Source: Devosia oryzisoli
Lineage (GTDB): Bacteria > Pseudomonadota > Alphaproteobacteria > Rhizobiales > Devosiaceae
Length of the DNA stretch: 64,000 nucleotides
Assembly (NCBI RefSeq): GCF_014837245.1
Contig: NZ_JACYFU010000002.1
Span: 620,001 to 684,000, forward strand
Direction of reading: 5' to 3'
Shown: positions 51,799-60,664 of the stretch, piece after piece
Numbering within the stretch: position 1 is the stretch's first letter
Layout: every line of letters starts with the position of its first letter
The notes under the pieces: generated by a model
What the model was told of the DNA's origin: nothing
The model's database searches: none
What the model saw: only the letters and a program-made list of their open reading frames with translations
Made by a program: the position numbers and the translations under genes

Positions 51799-53538
51799 TT
51801 AGTCCCGGCGCTGCTCGGGACCAAGCATGTCGCGGAACGCCACCACCCGGCCCCGCCCCGCGCTCTTGGCCGAATAACAGGCAGCGTCGGCTTCCCCCAG
51901 GAAGCCCAGCGGCGAGGCGGGCTCGGCGCTGATCTGGGTGACGCCGGCGCTGGCGCCGATGCGATAGTCGCGCCCCGACCAGGTGAAGATCAGGGAACCG
52001 ATGGCGCGCACGATCTTTTCGGCGATGAGGCGGGCATTGGCCGGGGGACATCCTTCCAGGATCACCGCAAATTCGTCGCCGCCGATGCGGGCGGCCACGT
52101 CGTGGCTGCGGCAGCACTCGCGGATGGTGCGCGCCACCTGCTTGAGCAGCGCGTCCCCGGCGGCGTGCCCGGCCGTGTCATTGACCGGCTTGAAGCGGTC
52201 AAGGTCGATATAGACGAGGCCGTGCGAGCGGGTTCCGCTGGTGGCCGTCGCGATTGCGGCCGCCATGCCGCGCTCGAAGGCGGCGCGGTTCGGCAAGCCC
52301 GTCAGTGGGTCGTGCGCAGCCGAATGGGCCAGTTCGCGCTGCAGCGCGCGGCTTTGCGTGACGTCCTGGAACACCAGCACCACGCCCGAAAGCGTCCCGT
52401 CGGGCATGGTAACGGGAGAGGCCATGCAGCGGATGTCACGCAGGGCGCCGTCGGCGTGCAGCAGTTGCGCGTCATCGTCGCTACGCACCGTCTGGTGCGT
52501 CTCCAGACACCGGCGCACCGGACAGGGGATGGGCAGGCCGGTCATTTCGTGGCGCAGGCAGAACACGTCCTGGGCCGGGCGGCCCCTGATCTCTTCCGCG
52601 CGTCTGCCGATCAGCGCTTCTGCTGCCGGGTTGAGGAACACCACATTGCCTTGGGCGTCAGTGGCGATCATGCCGTCCGCCATGGCGTCCAGCGTGATGC
52701 GCAGCCGTTCCTTTTCGCTGGCGAGTTCCTGCTCGATCGTCTTGAGATAGGTGATGTCGGTATCGGTGCCGATGGTCCGGACCGGATTGCCATCCGCATC
52801 CCATTCCACCGGACGGCCACGGCTGAGAATCCAGATGTAGCGCCCGTCCCGCGTCATTTCCCGGTATTCGAGCGCCTCGAAATCCTCGTCGCCCCGATCC
52901 TGCCGCTCGATTTCGTGCAGCACGCGGACATGGTCATCGGGGTGGACGCGGGAGAGCCACTGCTTCTGGTGGTCCTTGCCGACCACCTCGTCGGCCGGAA
53001 TGCCGCGCATGCGGCGCCACATGCGCGAATAGAACATGGTGTCGGTGCGGATGTCGTGGTCCCACACGCCCTGACGCGCGCCCTCGAGAGCGAAGTTCCA
53101 GCGGCTCTCGGAATAGGCCAGCGCTTCCTCGGCCTTTTTCTGCAGCTCGATGGAGGTCAGTTGCACGATGACGCGCGGCTGGGCACCCGGCAGGCGAGAC
53201 GCGGCCAGCATCACCCAGAGCGTGCCGCCATCGGCGTGCATCAGGCGGTGCTCCCCGCGCAGGGTCTCCACCTCGCCCCGAACCAGGCGCTCGAGCTGCA
53301 GGCGGACCGGCGTCGTATCGTCGGCGTGGATCGTCTGGAGAAACGCAAAGTCGTCGGCAAGCGGCAGCACATGGCCCGTCATGGCGGAGAATGCCGCATT
53401 GGCGTAGAGCGTCCGCCCGGCCTCATCGAGCACCAGCATGCCCAGGGGCGCGGCGTCGAGAAGGGCCAAACCCTCGCCTGCCGTCTCGGAGAGACGCACA
53501 GGCGCATTCGCCCCAAGTTTCACACGCGGTTTGGCCAT
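51799..53538 (-). CDS. PAS-domain diguanylate cyclase
   Basis: The product is 579 residues from ATG 53538. Three PAS regions come first: about 27-140, 150-270 (SRWNFALEGARQGVWDHDIR) and 285-410 (ITLDAMADGMIATDAQGN). The GGDEF domain is at about 420-570, with DPLTGLPNRAAFERG, active site RIGGDEFAVIL and inhibitory-site motif RSHD five residues before GGDEF. It should make cyclic di-GMP and be product-inhibited. No EAL domain. No signal peptide, so the sensor is cytosolic. Confidence 0.93.
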   Translation of the reverse strand: MAKPRVKLGANAPVRLSETAGEGLALLDAAPLGMLVLDEAGRTLYANAAFSAMTGHVLPLADDFAFLQTIHADDTTPVRLQLERLVRGEVETLRGEHRLMHADGGTLWVMLAASRLPGAQPRVIVQLTSIELQKKAEEALAYSESRWNFALEGARQGVWDHDIRTDTMFYSRMWRRMRGIPADEVVGKDHQKQWLSRVHPDDHVRVLHEIERQDRGDEDFEALEYREMTRDGRYIWILSRGRPVEWDADGNPVRTIGTDTDITYLKTIEQELASEKERLRITLDAMADGMIATDAQGNVVFLNPAAEALIGRRAEEIRGRPAQDVFCLRHEMTGLPIPCPVRRCLETHQTVRSDDDAQLLHADGALRDIRCMASPVTMPDGTLSGVVLVFQDVTQSRALQRELAHSAAHDPLTGLPNRAAFERGMAAAIATATSGTRSHGLVYIDLDRFKPVNDTAGHAAGDALLKQVARTIRECCRSHDVAARIGGDEFAVILEGCPPANARLIAEKIVRAIGSLIFTWSGRDYRIGASAGVTQISAEPASPLGFLGEADAACYSAKSAGRGRVVAFRDMLGPEQRRD

Positions 53539-53591
53539 GCGGTCAGTCTGCCACGCGCGTGTTAATAACTGGCTTCCAGCGCTATGGAAAT

Positions 53592-54422
53592 TCAGCCGAG
53601 GCGGGAAAGTATGAAGTCCCGCTCCGCCGCCAGCCCTGTCCATTCGTGCGGATGGTCCGCATCGAAAATCAGGGTGTAGGGGCCGATATAGCCGGCGCTC
53701 TCGGCCACGCCGACGCAGTCGCCATAGTCCGCCTCGTCGAGCTGCCCGTCGGCAAAGCTGGCCTTGGCGTGGCAGAGCTCGGCGCGCGGGAAGATCGCGG
53801 CCAGGTCCTCGTATTTCCCCGGCCCGCCCCAGTTGCCGAAATCGGCAAGCAGCCCAACCTCGCCCTCGAGACGGTCGAGCAGCGCGTTTACCGCCGCGGG
53901 CGTCGAGAGCAGGTCGAACCAGTTTTCGGTCACGAGCCGCAACGGCGACCCGGCATTGCGCGCGATCAGTTCGCGGAAGCCGGCCACGGACCGCTCCAGC
54001 GTTTCGGGCGAGTACGGCTGCTTGCCGGCAATGATGCGGGCATTCTCCGCCCCCAGCTCATTGGCGACGTCCAGCCAGCGGCCGATCCAGGCGGTGTCCC
54101 GCGCCCCGTTGACCGGGTCGGTCATGTCCCCGGCATCGATGAGCAGGGTCTGGAGGCGCACATGGGACACCTTGAGCTGGTCGCGCAATTCGCCAAGGTA
54201 GACCGGATCGCGACTGCGCAGGTGGAACGAGACGATCTCCAGCCGGTGGTAGCCGTGGTTCGCCATCACCGAGGGCAGGCCCAGCAGCGACTCTTCGCCT
54301 TCGCCATAGGTGTCCTCGCCCGGCCCCACCGCATCGGTTGAGAGGTCGTGCGGATAGGTTGAGCCCAGGAGGCGGTGCAGGGACCAGGTGGAAAGGGCGA
54401 TGCGGTCGGCACTGTCGGCCAT
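53592..54422 (-). CDS. Sugar phosphate isomerase/epimerase-like TIM barrel
   Basis: The product is 276 residues from ATG 54422. AP endonuclease 2-type (xylose isomerase-like) TIM barrel, with metal-ligand candidates in VTENWFDL (Glu), LLADFGNWGG (Asp), LCHAKASF (His) and LIFDADHPHEW. It lies 50 bases after the amidohydrolase gene on the same strand, so a joint sugar or lactone pathway is likely. The exact reaction is unknown. Confidence 0.75.
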   Translation of the reverse strand: MADSADRIALSTWSLHRLLGSTYPHDLSTDAVGPGEDTYGEGEESLLGLPSVMANHGYHRLEIVSFHLRSRDPVYLGELRDQLKVSHVRLQTLLIDAGDMTDPVNGARDTAWIGRWLDVANELGAENARIIAGKQPYSPETLERSVAGFRELIARNAGSPLRLVTENWFDLLSTPAAVNALLDRLEGEVGLLADFGNWGGPGKYEDLAAIFPRAELCHAKASFADGQLDEADYGDCVGVAESAGYIGPYTLIFDADHPHEWTGLAAERDFILSRLG

Positions 54423-54472
54423 GAGGCTTCTCCTGAAGGCGGTAGTTGTGGGCCGGGATCGGCCCGGTGATG

Positions 54473-55303
54473 CTAAAGCCGATAGAGGCGTTCGGCGTTG
54501 CGATGAAAGAGTGCGGCCTTTTCGTCGGTGCTGGCGCCCTGGACGATGGTGCGTGTGGCATTGACCCAGTCGGTCAGCGTCCCGCCCGTCGTCGTGGCGA
54601 CGGGATGGTCCGAGCCCCAGACCAGCCGGTCCCAGCCGAAAGCCGCGATCATGTGCTCGACATAGGGGCGAAGCGTCTCCGCCGTCCAGCCCGGATCGCA
54701 GTGATTGACGATGCCCGATACCTTCCCCATCACGTTGGGCAGCGCCGCGATGCTGCTCAGGCTCTCGCGCCACGGGTCGAGCCCCTGGCCGTTGATGTCG
54801 GGATTACCGCAATGGTCGAGGACAAAGGTGAGATCGGGCACAAGCCGGGCAAGCCGTACCCCCAGATGCAACTGATCGGCCCTGAGGCAAAGGTCGAACG
54901 GCAGGTCGCGGCGTGCGAGGTGACGCAGATTTTCCTCGAAAAGCGCGCTCTGACTCACATCGTCCGGCACCTCGTGGAGAATGCGCCGCAGCCCCTTCAC
55001 CTTCCCCCGCCCCGCTTCGAGCAGACGCTCGAGCTGGTCGGGGAAATCGGCCCGTTCCGGCCGGCACGCCGCGATCGCGCCCACGATACGCGGCAGGCCG
55101 ACCACGAAGCCGGTCTCCTCGACCATGTCCGGCTCGGCCACGTCCACCTCCATGTGGAGCGCCGCCTCGATGCCGAGCGGCACGGCTTCGGCGAAATAGC
55201 TGTCATGCGTCCAGGCGCGATCGAGCCCTGTCTTGCCGGCCAGCCAGGGGTAGGAGAAGCGGTCGGGATATATCAGGTGCAAATGGGTATCGATGATCCG
55301 CAT
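54473..55303 (-). CDS. Amidohydrolase-2 family lactonase-like enzyme
   Basis: The product is 276 residues from ATG 55303, with GGGAGG upstream. MRIIDTHLHL is the metal-binding start of amidohydrolase 2 proteins. LDHCGNPDI supplies the central His, and VWGSDHPVA the catalytic Asp. It is similar to L-fuconolactonase and related lactonases that open sugar lactones. Next to a sugar isomerase-like gene this fits sugar-acid catabolism. The longer upstream frame is unsupported. Confidence 0.8.
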   Translation of the reverse strand: MRIIDTHLHLIYPDRFSYPWLAGKTGLDRAWTHDSYFAEAVPLGIEAALHMEVDVAEPDMVEETGFVVGLPRIVGAIAACRPERADFPDQLERLLEAGRGKVKGLRRILHEVPDDVSQSALFEENLRHLARRDLPFDLCLRADQLHLGVRLARLVPDLTFVLDHCGNPDINGQGLDPWRESLSSIAALPNVMGKVSGIVNHCDPGWTAETLRPYVEHMIAAFGWDRLVWGSDHPVATTTGGTLTDWVNATRTIVQGASTDEKAALFHRNAERLYRL

Positions 55304-55449
55304 CCGGTGCCTCCCTCCCACGATGAGGCGGTGCAAGCCTATTGGGGCCTTGGCGCCCCCGCAAGCGGATATGCCGAAGCCGTCATGGAACCGTTGGGCG
55401 TTGACACGCCGTTGTCGAAGCGGCCATTTCCCCACAACTGACAAGGACT

Positions 55450-56214
55450 TTGCACTTCGTGAATGCGTCTGCCGACAAAGCGGTGATGGTGACCAATGCG
55501 CGGGGCGCCTCTCCCTTCGTGATCGTCGTGGACCACGCCTCCAACCGCTTGCCCGACCGCTTCGGCACCCTTGGCCTGACGATGACCGAGCGGTTGAGTC
55601 ACGTCGCCTGGGACCCCGGCGCGCTGGCGGTCAGCCGCGCCCTCAGCGACCAACTCGACGCGCCCATGGTGCAAGCCACCTTTTCGCGCCTCGTCATCGA
55701 TCCGAACCGCGGGCTCGACGCGCCCGACCTCATCTGGACGCTGTCCGAACGCACCCGCATCCCCGGCAACGAGAACCTCTCGCCCGAGGAGCGGCAATAC
55801 CGGATCGACCACTATCACCGGCCCTATCACGCGGCCATCGAGACGCTGCTGGAGGCGCGGCGGCATGCAGGGCTGAGTTCCATTCTCGTCTGCATGCACT
55901 CCTTCACGCCGGTCTATCATGGCGTGCAGCGGCCCTGGCCGATCGGGCTGGTGGTGCCGCACGACGAAGGCTTCACCGCCGCTTTCCGCGATGCCCTTCT
56001 CGCGCTCGAACCCGATCTCAGGGTGGGCTGGAACGAGCCCTATGCGGCCAGCATGGGGCTGACCCTGACGCTCGAGCGCCATGGCAACGCGCGGGGCATC
56101 GACGCCATCATGATCGAGTTGCGGCACGACGAGATACTGACGCTCGACGGCGTTGCGCTCTGGACCGAGCGGATCGCCGAGGGCCTGATGACGGCGCTGC
56201 TGACGCGGCAGTGA
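55450..56214 (+). CDS. N-formylglutamate amidohydrolase family protein
   Basis: The product is 254 residues from TTG 55450 with AAGGAC upstream; ATG 55486 is a possible shorter start. FVIVVDHASNRLPDRFGTLG, FSRLVIDPNRG, and CMHSFTPVYHG are conserved FGase segments with the metal His/Asp residues. True FGase acts in histidine breakdown, but no hut genes are near, so another N-formyl or N-acyl amide may be the substrate. Confidence 0.82.
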   Translation: MHFVNASADKAVMVTNARGASPFVIVVDHASNRLPDRFGTLGLTMTERLSHVAWDPGALAVSRALSDQLDAPMVQATFSRLVIDPNRGLDAPDLIWTLSERTRIPGNENLSPEERQYRIDHYHRPYHAAIETLLEARRHAGLSSILVCMHSFTPVYHGVQRPWPIGLVVPHDEGFTAAFRDALLALEPDLRVGWNEPYAASMGLTLTLERHGNARGIDAIMIELRHDEILTLDGVALWTERIAEGLMTALLTRQ

Positions 56215-56224
56215 CCGTTTCCGG

Positions 56225-57289
56225 TCAGTCGACGCGCCCGCGGGCGGCGACATCAAGCGTCTCCACCACCCCGTCACCCCGCACCAGATGCACCCGGTCG
56301 AAGAGATTGCTGACCGGACAGGCGTGGTTGGGAATGATCCGCAGCACCGCGCCGATGGCAGGTTTTTGCGCCGATGCCGAAAGGTCCACCGTGCCGTGTT
56401 CCTCGCTGAGGCCTGCGATACGCGCCTCGGGATAGGCCGGAATATAGCCAAAGCCATCCAGGCCCAGCGTGTCGCTGGTGAGGGTTTTGGAGCCCGCGTC
56501 GAGAATGGCGCGCGTGTCGGTCGGCCGCGACACCACCGTGGCAAGAACGCTCAGCGCGCAATCGTCCCAGCCGGCGGCGCCCGCCGCGACCTGCGAGCGG
56601 TCCATGTAGATGTACGTGCCGGGGCGGTATTCGGTGGCAACGGCCGCCGCCTCGGCCATGTGCGCCAGGTCCGGCGTGCCGCCCGTGGTGATGGCGGGCA
56701 GCTCCATGTTCTCCCGGGCAAAGAGCGCCTTGGCGTCGGCCAGCCATTTGGCCGCTTCACGATATTTTCCGGCCGCCGGATAGGTCATGAGGCCGGCAAA
56801 GGCGAGGCCGGGCGCCGCGGCGATGCGGCGGGCGAGGCTGACGGCCGCTTTGGCTGACTGGACGCCGCAGCGCCCCATGCCCGTGTCGCATTCGACAAAG
56901 ACACCGAGAGGATGGGCCGGGTCCGTAAACGTCTCGGCCAGTCCGTCGACGCACTCGGCGCTGTCGGCCACGGTGCGGATGGTGACGCGCTCGTGCAGCG
57001 CCTTGAGGCGCGCGCGTTTTGCCGCGCCGATGATGTTGAAGGTAAGGAGCATGTCGGTGAGCCCCGCATCGGCCATCACCTCAGCCTCGCCCAGCTTCTG
57101 CACCGTGATACCCGCAGCGCCGCGCTCGACCTGACGCCGGGCGAAGCGCGGCAGTTTGTGGGTCTTGATGTGCGGGCGCAGCTTCAGCCCCGCCTTGTCG
57201 GCCAGCGCCTGCGCGCGGGCGAGATTGGCCTCGACCTTGTCGAGATCGATGAGAACGCAAGGAGTATCGAGTTCGGATATCGTGGTCAT
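56225..57289 (-). CDS. D-serine dehydratase-like / D-threonine aldolase-family PLP enzyme
   Basis: The 354-residue fold-type III PLP enzyme has Schiff-base Lys in RPHIKTHKLP. The metal pair near the C-terminus is His322-x-Cys324 in PNHACPVSN. From memory, His-x-Cys is the zinc site of D-serine and D-threo-3-hydroxyaspartate dehydratases, while D-threonine aldolase has His-x-Asp. So a dehydratase is favoured. Its ATG overlaps the stop of the SDR gene by four bases. A RidA gene is also in the operon, as expected for a PLP dehydratase that releases enamine. Confidence 0.75.
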   Translation of the reverse strand: MTTISELDTPCVLIDLDKVEANLARAQALADKAGLKLRPHIKTHKLPRFARRQVERGAAGITVQKLGEAEVMADAGLTDMLLTFNIIGAAKRARLKALHERVTIRTVADSAECVDGLAETFTDPAHPLGVFVECDTGMGRCGVQSAKAAVSLARRIAAAPGLAFAGLMTYPAAGKYREAAKWLADAKALFARENMELPAITTGGTPDLAHMAEAAAVATEYRPGTYIYMDRSQVAAGAAGWDDCALSVLATVVSRPTDTRAILDAGSKTLTSDTLGLDGFGYIPAYPEARIAGLSEEHGTVDLSASAQKPAIGAVLRIIPNHACPVSNLFDRVHLVRGDGVVETLDVAARGRVD

Positions 57290-58068
57290 TTGTGTCTCAG
57301 GACGTCATCGACGAAACGCAGATTGCCCGCGGTGAGCCCGGCATCGACGGGCAGCACGGTGCCGGTGATGCCCGAGGCCGCGTCCGAGCAGAGAAACAGC
57401 ACGGCATTGGCCACTTCCAACGGGCTCACCATGCGCCCCAGCGGATAGTGCGGAAGCACGTCGTCCAGAAGGCTCGGATCGGCCGCCAGACGATGATCCC
57501 AGGCAGGGGTGCGGACCGAGCCGGGCGCCACGACATTGGCCCGCACGCCCTCGCCGCCGCGCTCCACCGCGATGGCCTTGGCGTAGGCCACGAGCCCGGC
57601 CTTGGCCGCGGAATAGGCCGGGTTGCCGTAATGCGCCAGCGCGTTGACCGAGGAAATGAAAACCAGGCTCCCCTGCCCGCGCTTGGCCATGGCGGCAATG
57701 ATTGGGTCGGTCATGGCGTAGGCGCCGTTGAGATTGATGGCGAGTTCACTGGCCCACACATCGTCATCGACCATCCCCAGATGCTCGGCGCGGGTGAAGC
57801 CGGCATTGGAGACGACGCAGTCTGGCCCGCCATGGGCCTCGATCTCGGCGCTGATGGCCGCGCGGGTGGCCGGAGCATCGGCCTGGTCGAACAGCACCGT
57901 GCGCAGCAGCGGCAGCCCCTCGAGCATCGTGGCATCGCGATCGGCGCCGATGATGTGGGCCCCGGCGCCATGGAACGCCGCCACCAGCGAGCGGCCGATA
58001 CCGCCGCCGGCGCCGGAAATGAGGACGGTCTTGCCATCGAGGCGGAAGGGGGCGTTTTGTTCGGTCAC
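57286..58068 (-). CDS. Short-chain dehydrogenase/reductase
   Basis: The 260-residue classical SDR has cofactor motif SGAGGGIG, NAG in VVSNAGFT, catalytic Ser in FISSVNAL and YxxxK in YSAAKAG. VDAGLTAGNL ends the family core. It overlaps the PLP enzyme by four bases, so they share an operon. It may oxidise a beta-hydroxy acid or sugar; substrate unknown. Confidence 0.88.
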   Translation of the reverse strand: MTEQNAPFRLDGKTVLISGAGGGIGRSLVAAFHGAGAHIIGADRDATMLEGLPLLRTVLFDQADAPATRAAISAEIEAHGGPDCVVSNAGFTRAEHLGMVDDDVWASELAINLNGAYAMTDPIIAAMAKRGQGSLVFISSVNALAHYGNPAYSAAKAGLVAYAKAIAVERGGEGVRANVVAPGSVRTPAWDHRLAADPSLLDDVLPHYPLGRMVSPLEVANAVLFLCSDAASGITGTVLPVDAGLTAGNLRFVDDVLRHK

Positions 58069-58109
58069 TCTCGAAAATCCTCTGGCTCACGCTGAACTCT
58101 CAGTCGTCT

Positions 58110-58146
58110 CCCTCCCCTTGATGGGGAGGGATCAAGGGTGGGGTGG
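58110..58146. repeat. G/C-rich palindromic repeat
   Basis: CCCTCCCC-TTGAT-GGGGAGGG followed by ATCAAGGGTGGGG, the same module as at 9062 and 60239. GAACTCTCAGT precedes it, as in the 60226 repeat. Confidence 0.75.
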
Positions 58147-58168
58147 GGCGACTGGCACAAGCCTCAGG

Positions 58169-58552
58169 TCACGGCCCCTTATAGGCCACGAGATCAATCT
58201 CCACCTTGCAGTCCACCATCATGCGGCTCTGGACGCAGGCGCGGGCGGGCGGATGCTCGCCGAAATAGGTCTTGTAGACGCCGTTGAAGCTCCAGAAATC
58301 ACGCGGATCATCGAGCCACACACCCACCCGAACCACGTGTTCGAGCCCGTAGCCGGCCTCATCCAGAATGGCGAGGACGTTCTTCATGGTCTGGTGCGTC
58401 TCGTCAACGATGCCGCCACGCACGATCTCGCCATCCTTCATCGCCACCTGCCCCGAGACATAGAGCCAGCCGCCGGCCTCGACAGCGCGGGCGAAGGGCA
58501 GGTTCTGTCCACCGGCTCCCGATTTTTCGGCTCCGTAGCGCTTGATCGGCAT
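58169..58552 (-). CDS. RidA-family enamine/imine deaminase
   Basis: The 127-residue product has the YjgF/RidA fold. GWLYVSGQVAM, ETHQTMKNVLAILDEAGYGL and the catalytic Arg in PARACVQSRMMVDCKVEIDL are present. RidA hydrolyses reactive 2-aminoacrylate-like intermediates formed by PLP enzymes. Its presence beside the PLP enzyme at 56225 suggests it clears that enzyme's product. About 100 bases separate it from the SDR gene. Confidence 0.9.
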   Translation of the reverse strand: MPIKRYGAEKSGAGGQNLPFARAVEAGGWLYVSGQVAMKDGEIVRGGIVDETHQTMKNVLAILDEAGYGLEHVVRVGVWLDDPRDFWSFNGVYKTYFGEHPPARACVQSRMMVDCKVEIDLVAYKGP

Positions 58553-58719
58553 GTTGGTGATCCTTTCTGAAATTCAATTTCGTGCTGAGCCAAAGTTATA
58601 GCGCGGTGGCAATGGATTTGGCGAAAAGTGCGGTGAGGAATGAAAATTTGTTACGTGATGGGACCCGGCCGGTGTGCTAGCGTCGCGGCTGCGACTTCTC
58701 CACGCCCTGCTTCTTCCGG

Positions 58720-60189
58720 ATGATCCCGTTGCGCGTCTTTACCGCTGCCCTTGCTACCGAAACTAACACGTTTTCGCCCATCGCCATCGACAAGCGGGCC
58801 TTCGAAGCGTCCCTCCATGCCGGGCCGGGCCAACACCCCGCGACACCGACCCTCTGCACGGCGCCGATCACCGTCGGCCGCGAAATCTGCGCCCGGGAAG
58901 GCTGGACGCTGATCGAGGGCAGCGCGAGCTGGGCCGACCCGGCCGGGCTTGTGGCGCGGGCGACCTATGAGGAGTTGCGCGACACCATTCTCGACGAGCT
59001 GCGCGCGGCGCTGCCGGTGGACGGCGTGGTGCTGGGTCTCCACGGCGCGATGGTGGCGCAGGGCTATGACGATTGCGAGGGGGATTTCCTCGCCCGCGTG
59101 CGCGAGATCGTCGGGCCGGAGGTTCTGGTCTGCGCAGAACTCGACCCGCACAGCCACCTCACGGCCAGGCGCGTCGCGGCGGCAGACTTCTTCGTCGTGT
59201 TCAAGGAGTTCCCGCACACTGATTTCGTGGACCGGGCGCGCGACCTCTGGGCGCTGGCCGTGCGGACGCTGAAGGGCGAAATCTCCCCAGTGATGAGCGT
59301 CTTCGATTGCCGGATGATCGACGTCTTTCCCACCTCCAAGGAGCCGATGCGCAGCTTTGTCGACGGGCTTATGGCGCTCGAGAAAAGCGAGCCAGGCGTG
59401 CTCTCGCTCTCGGTCATTCACGGCTTCATGGCCGGCGACGTGCCGGAGATGGGCACCAAGATCATCGCCGTGACGGACGGGCAGCCTGAAAAAGGCGCGG
59501 CCCTCGCCGAGCGGCTGGGCCGCGAGCTCTTTGCCATGCGCGGCACCTTCATGGTGCGGCAGGTGGACGAAAAGGTCGCGGTCGGCACCGCCCTCGCCGC
59601 CCCGCGCGGCCCGGTGGTGATCGCCGATGTGTGGGACAATCCGGGCGGCGGCACGGCGGGCGACGCCACTGTGATCCTGGCCGAACTCATGGCGCGCGGC
59701 GCACAGGATGTTGCGGTGGGCACCATCTGGGACCCCATTGCCGTCCAGATCTGCTTTGCCGCCGGGGAAGGCGCGGAAATCCCGCTGCGCTTCGGCGCCA
59801 AGTCCGCTCCCATGACCGGCAATCCCATCGACCGGATCGTGACGATAAGAAAGCTGGTGCGGAACGCCCAGATGCGCTTCGGCGACAGTTTTGCTCCCTT
59901 TGGCGATGCAGCCTGGGTGCATTTCGACGGGATCGACGTGATCCTTAACTCGACACGCGCGCAGAGCTTCGATCCAAGCCTGTTTTCGGCACTGGGGATC
60001 GACCCGAAGAGCCGAAAAATCCTGCTGATCAAGTCCACCAACCACTTCTATGACTCGTTCTCGAAGATCGCCTCTGAGATCGTCTACTGCTCGGCCGGCA
60101 AGCCCTACCCCAACCGCCCGGCGGAGACGCCCTACCGCAAGGCGCGCCGCGACATCTGGCCGATGGTCGAGGACCCGTGGGGGGCGTGA
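58720..60189 (+). CDS. M81-family metallopeptidase (MlrC-like)
   Basis: The product is 489 residues from ATG 58720. The N-terminus LRVFTAALATETNTFSPIAI is typical of M81/MlrC. LHGAMVAQGYDDCEGDFL, CAELDPHSHLT and VIADVWDNPGGGTAGDATVIL are conserved segments with probable metal ligands. MlrC is known for microcystin breakdown, but most family members sit in amino-acid or peptide catabolic clusters, as here. Substrate unknown. Confidence 0.87.
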   Translation: MIPLRVFTAALATETNTFSPIAIDKRAFEASLHAGPGQHPATPTLCTAPITVGREICAREGWTLIEGSASWADPAGLVARATYEELRDTILDELRAALPVDGVVLGLHGAMVAQGYDDCEGDFLARVREIVGPEVLVCAELDPHSHLTARRVAAADFFVVFKEFPHTDFVDRARDLWALAVRTLKGEISPVMSVFDCRMIDVFPTSKEPMRSFVDGLMALEKSEPGVLSLSVIHGFMAGDVPEMGTKIIAVTDGQPEKGAALAERLGRELFAMRGTFMVRQVDEKVAVGTALAAPRGPVVIADVWDNPGGGTAGDATVILAELMARGAQDVAVGTIWDPIAVQICFAAGEGAEIPLRFGAKSAPMTGNPIDRIVTIRKLVRNAQMRFGDSFAPFGDAAWVHFDGIDVILNSTRAQSFDPSLFSALGIDPKSRKILLIKSTNHFYDSFSKIASEIVYCSAGKPYPNRPAETPYRKARRDIWPMVEDPWGA

Positions 60190-60225
60190 CAACCGCTGTA
60201 ATCGGCAAGCCGCATCCCGTTCCCT

Positions 60226-60472
60226 GAACTCTCAGTTGACACCCTCCCCCTTGCGGGGAGGGATCAAGGGTGGGGGGATGAGAGCCACGGTATCGGGGCT
60301 CTCGCACCCCCTCCCGGCCTCCCCCGTCGAGGGGGAGGTGAAGACCGGTGGGTGGGATGGAACTCTCAGTCGACACCCTCCCCCTCGCGGGGAGGGAGTC
60401 AAGGGTGGGGGGACGAGAGCCACGATATCAGGGGTCTCGCACCCCTCCCGGCCTCCCCGTGGAGGGGGAGGT
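60226..60472. repeat. Tandem 134-base repeat, two units
   Basis: Unit 1 (60226-60339) and unit 2 (60360-60472) share GAACTCTCAGT-GACACCCTCCCCC, GGGGAGGGA, TCAAGGGTGGGGGGA, GAGAGCCACG, CTCGCACCCC and a CCTCCCC-GGGGGAGG palindrome, in order. Starts are 134 bases apart. No gene is seen in 60190-60664 apart from repeats. Confidence 0.85.
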
Positions 60473-60480
60473 TGGGCCGG

Positions 60481-60568
60481 TGGATTGCCCGAACACGTGG
60501 GGCAATGACGATGTGGGGGGATCGCATCTCTCCCACCTCGTCACCACCCGGCTTGTCCGGGTGGTCCA
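60481..60568. repeat. REP-like inverted doublet, copy 4
   Basis: 60481-60510 is a diverged ATTGCCC-type element (TGGATTGCCCGAACACG), and 60539-60568 is the ACCACCCGG-type element in opposite orientation. Here the order of elements is the reverse of the other three sites. Confidence 0.75.
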
Positions 60569-60598
60569 CATAGCCACCAACGCCGCCTTCTCGACCGA

Positions 60599-60660
60599 GC
60601 GCTCCCTCACCCGTCTCGGCCTGCGGCCGATCCACCCTCTCCCCGAGGGGGAGAGGAATA
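60599..60660 (-). repeat. Palindromic repeat at hexosaminidase 3' end
   Basis: GGCCTGCGGCC and CTCTCCCC-GA-GGGGGAGAG lie immediately after the stop of the gene at 60665. Stable hairpins here could terminate or protect its transcript. Confidence 0.6.
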
Positions 60661-60664
60661 AGGG

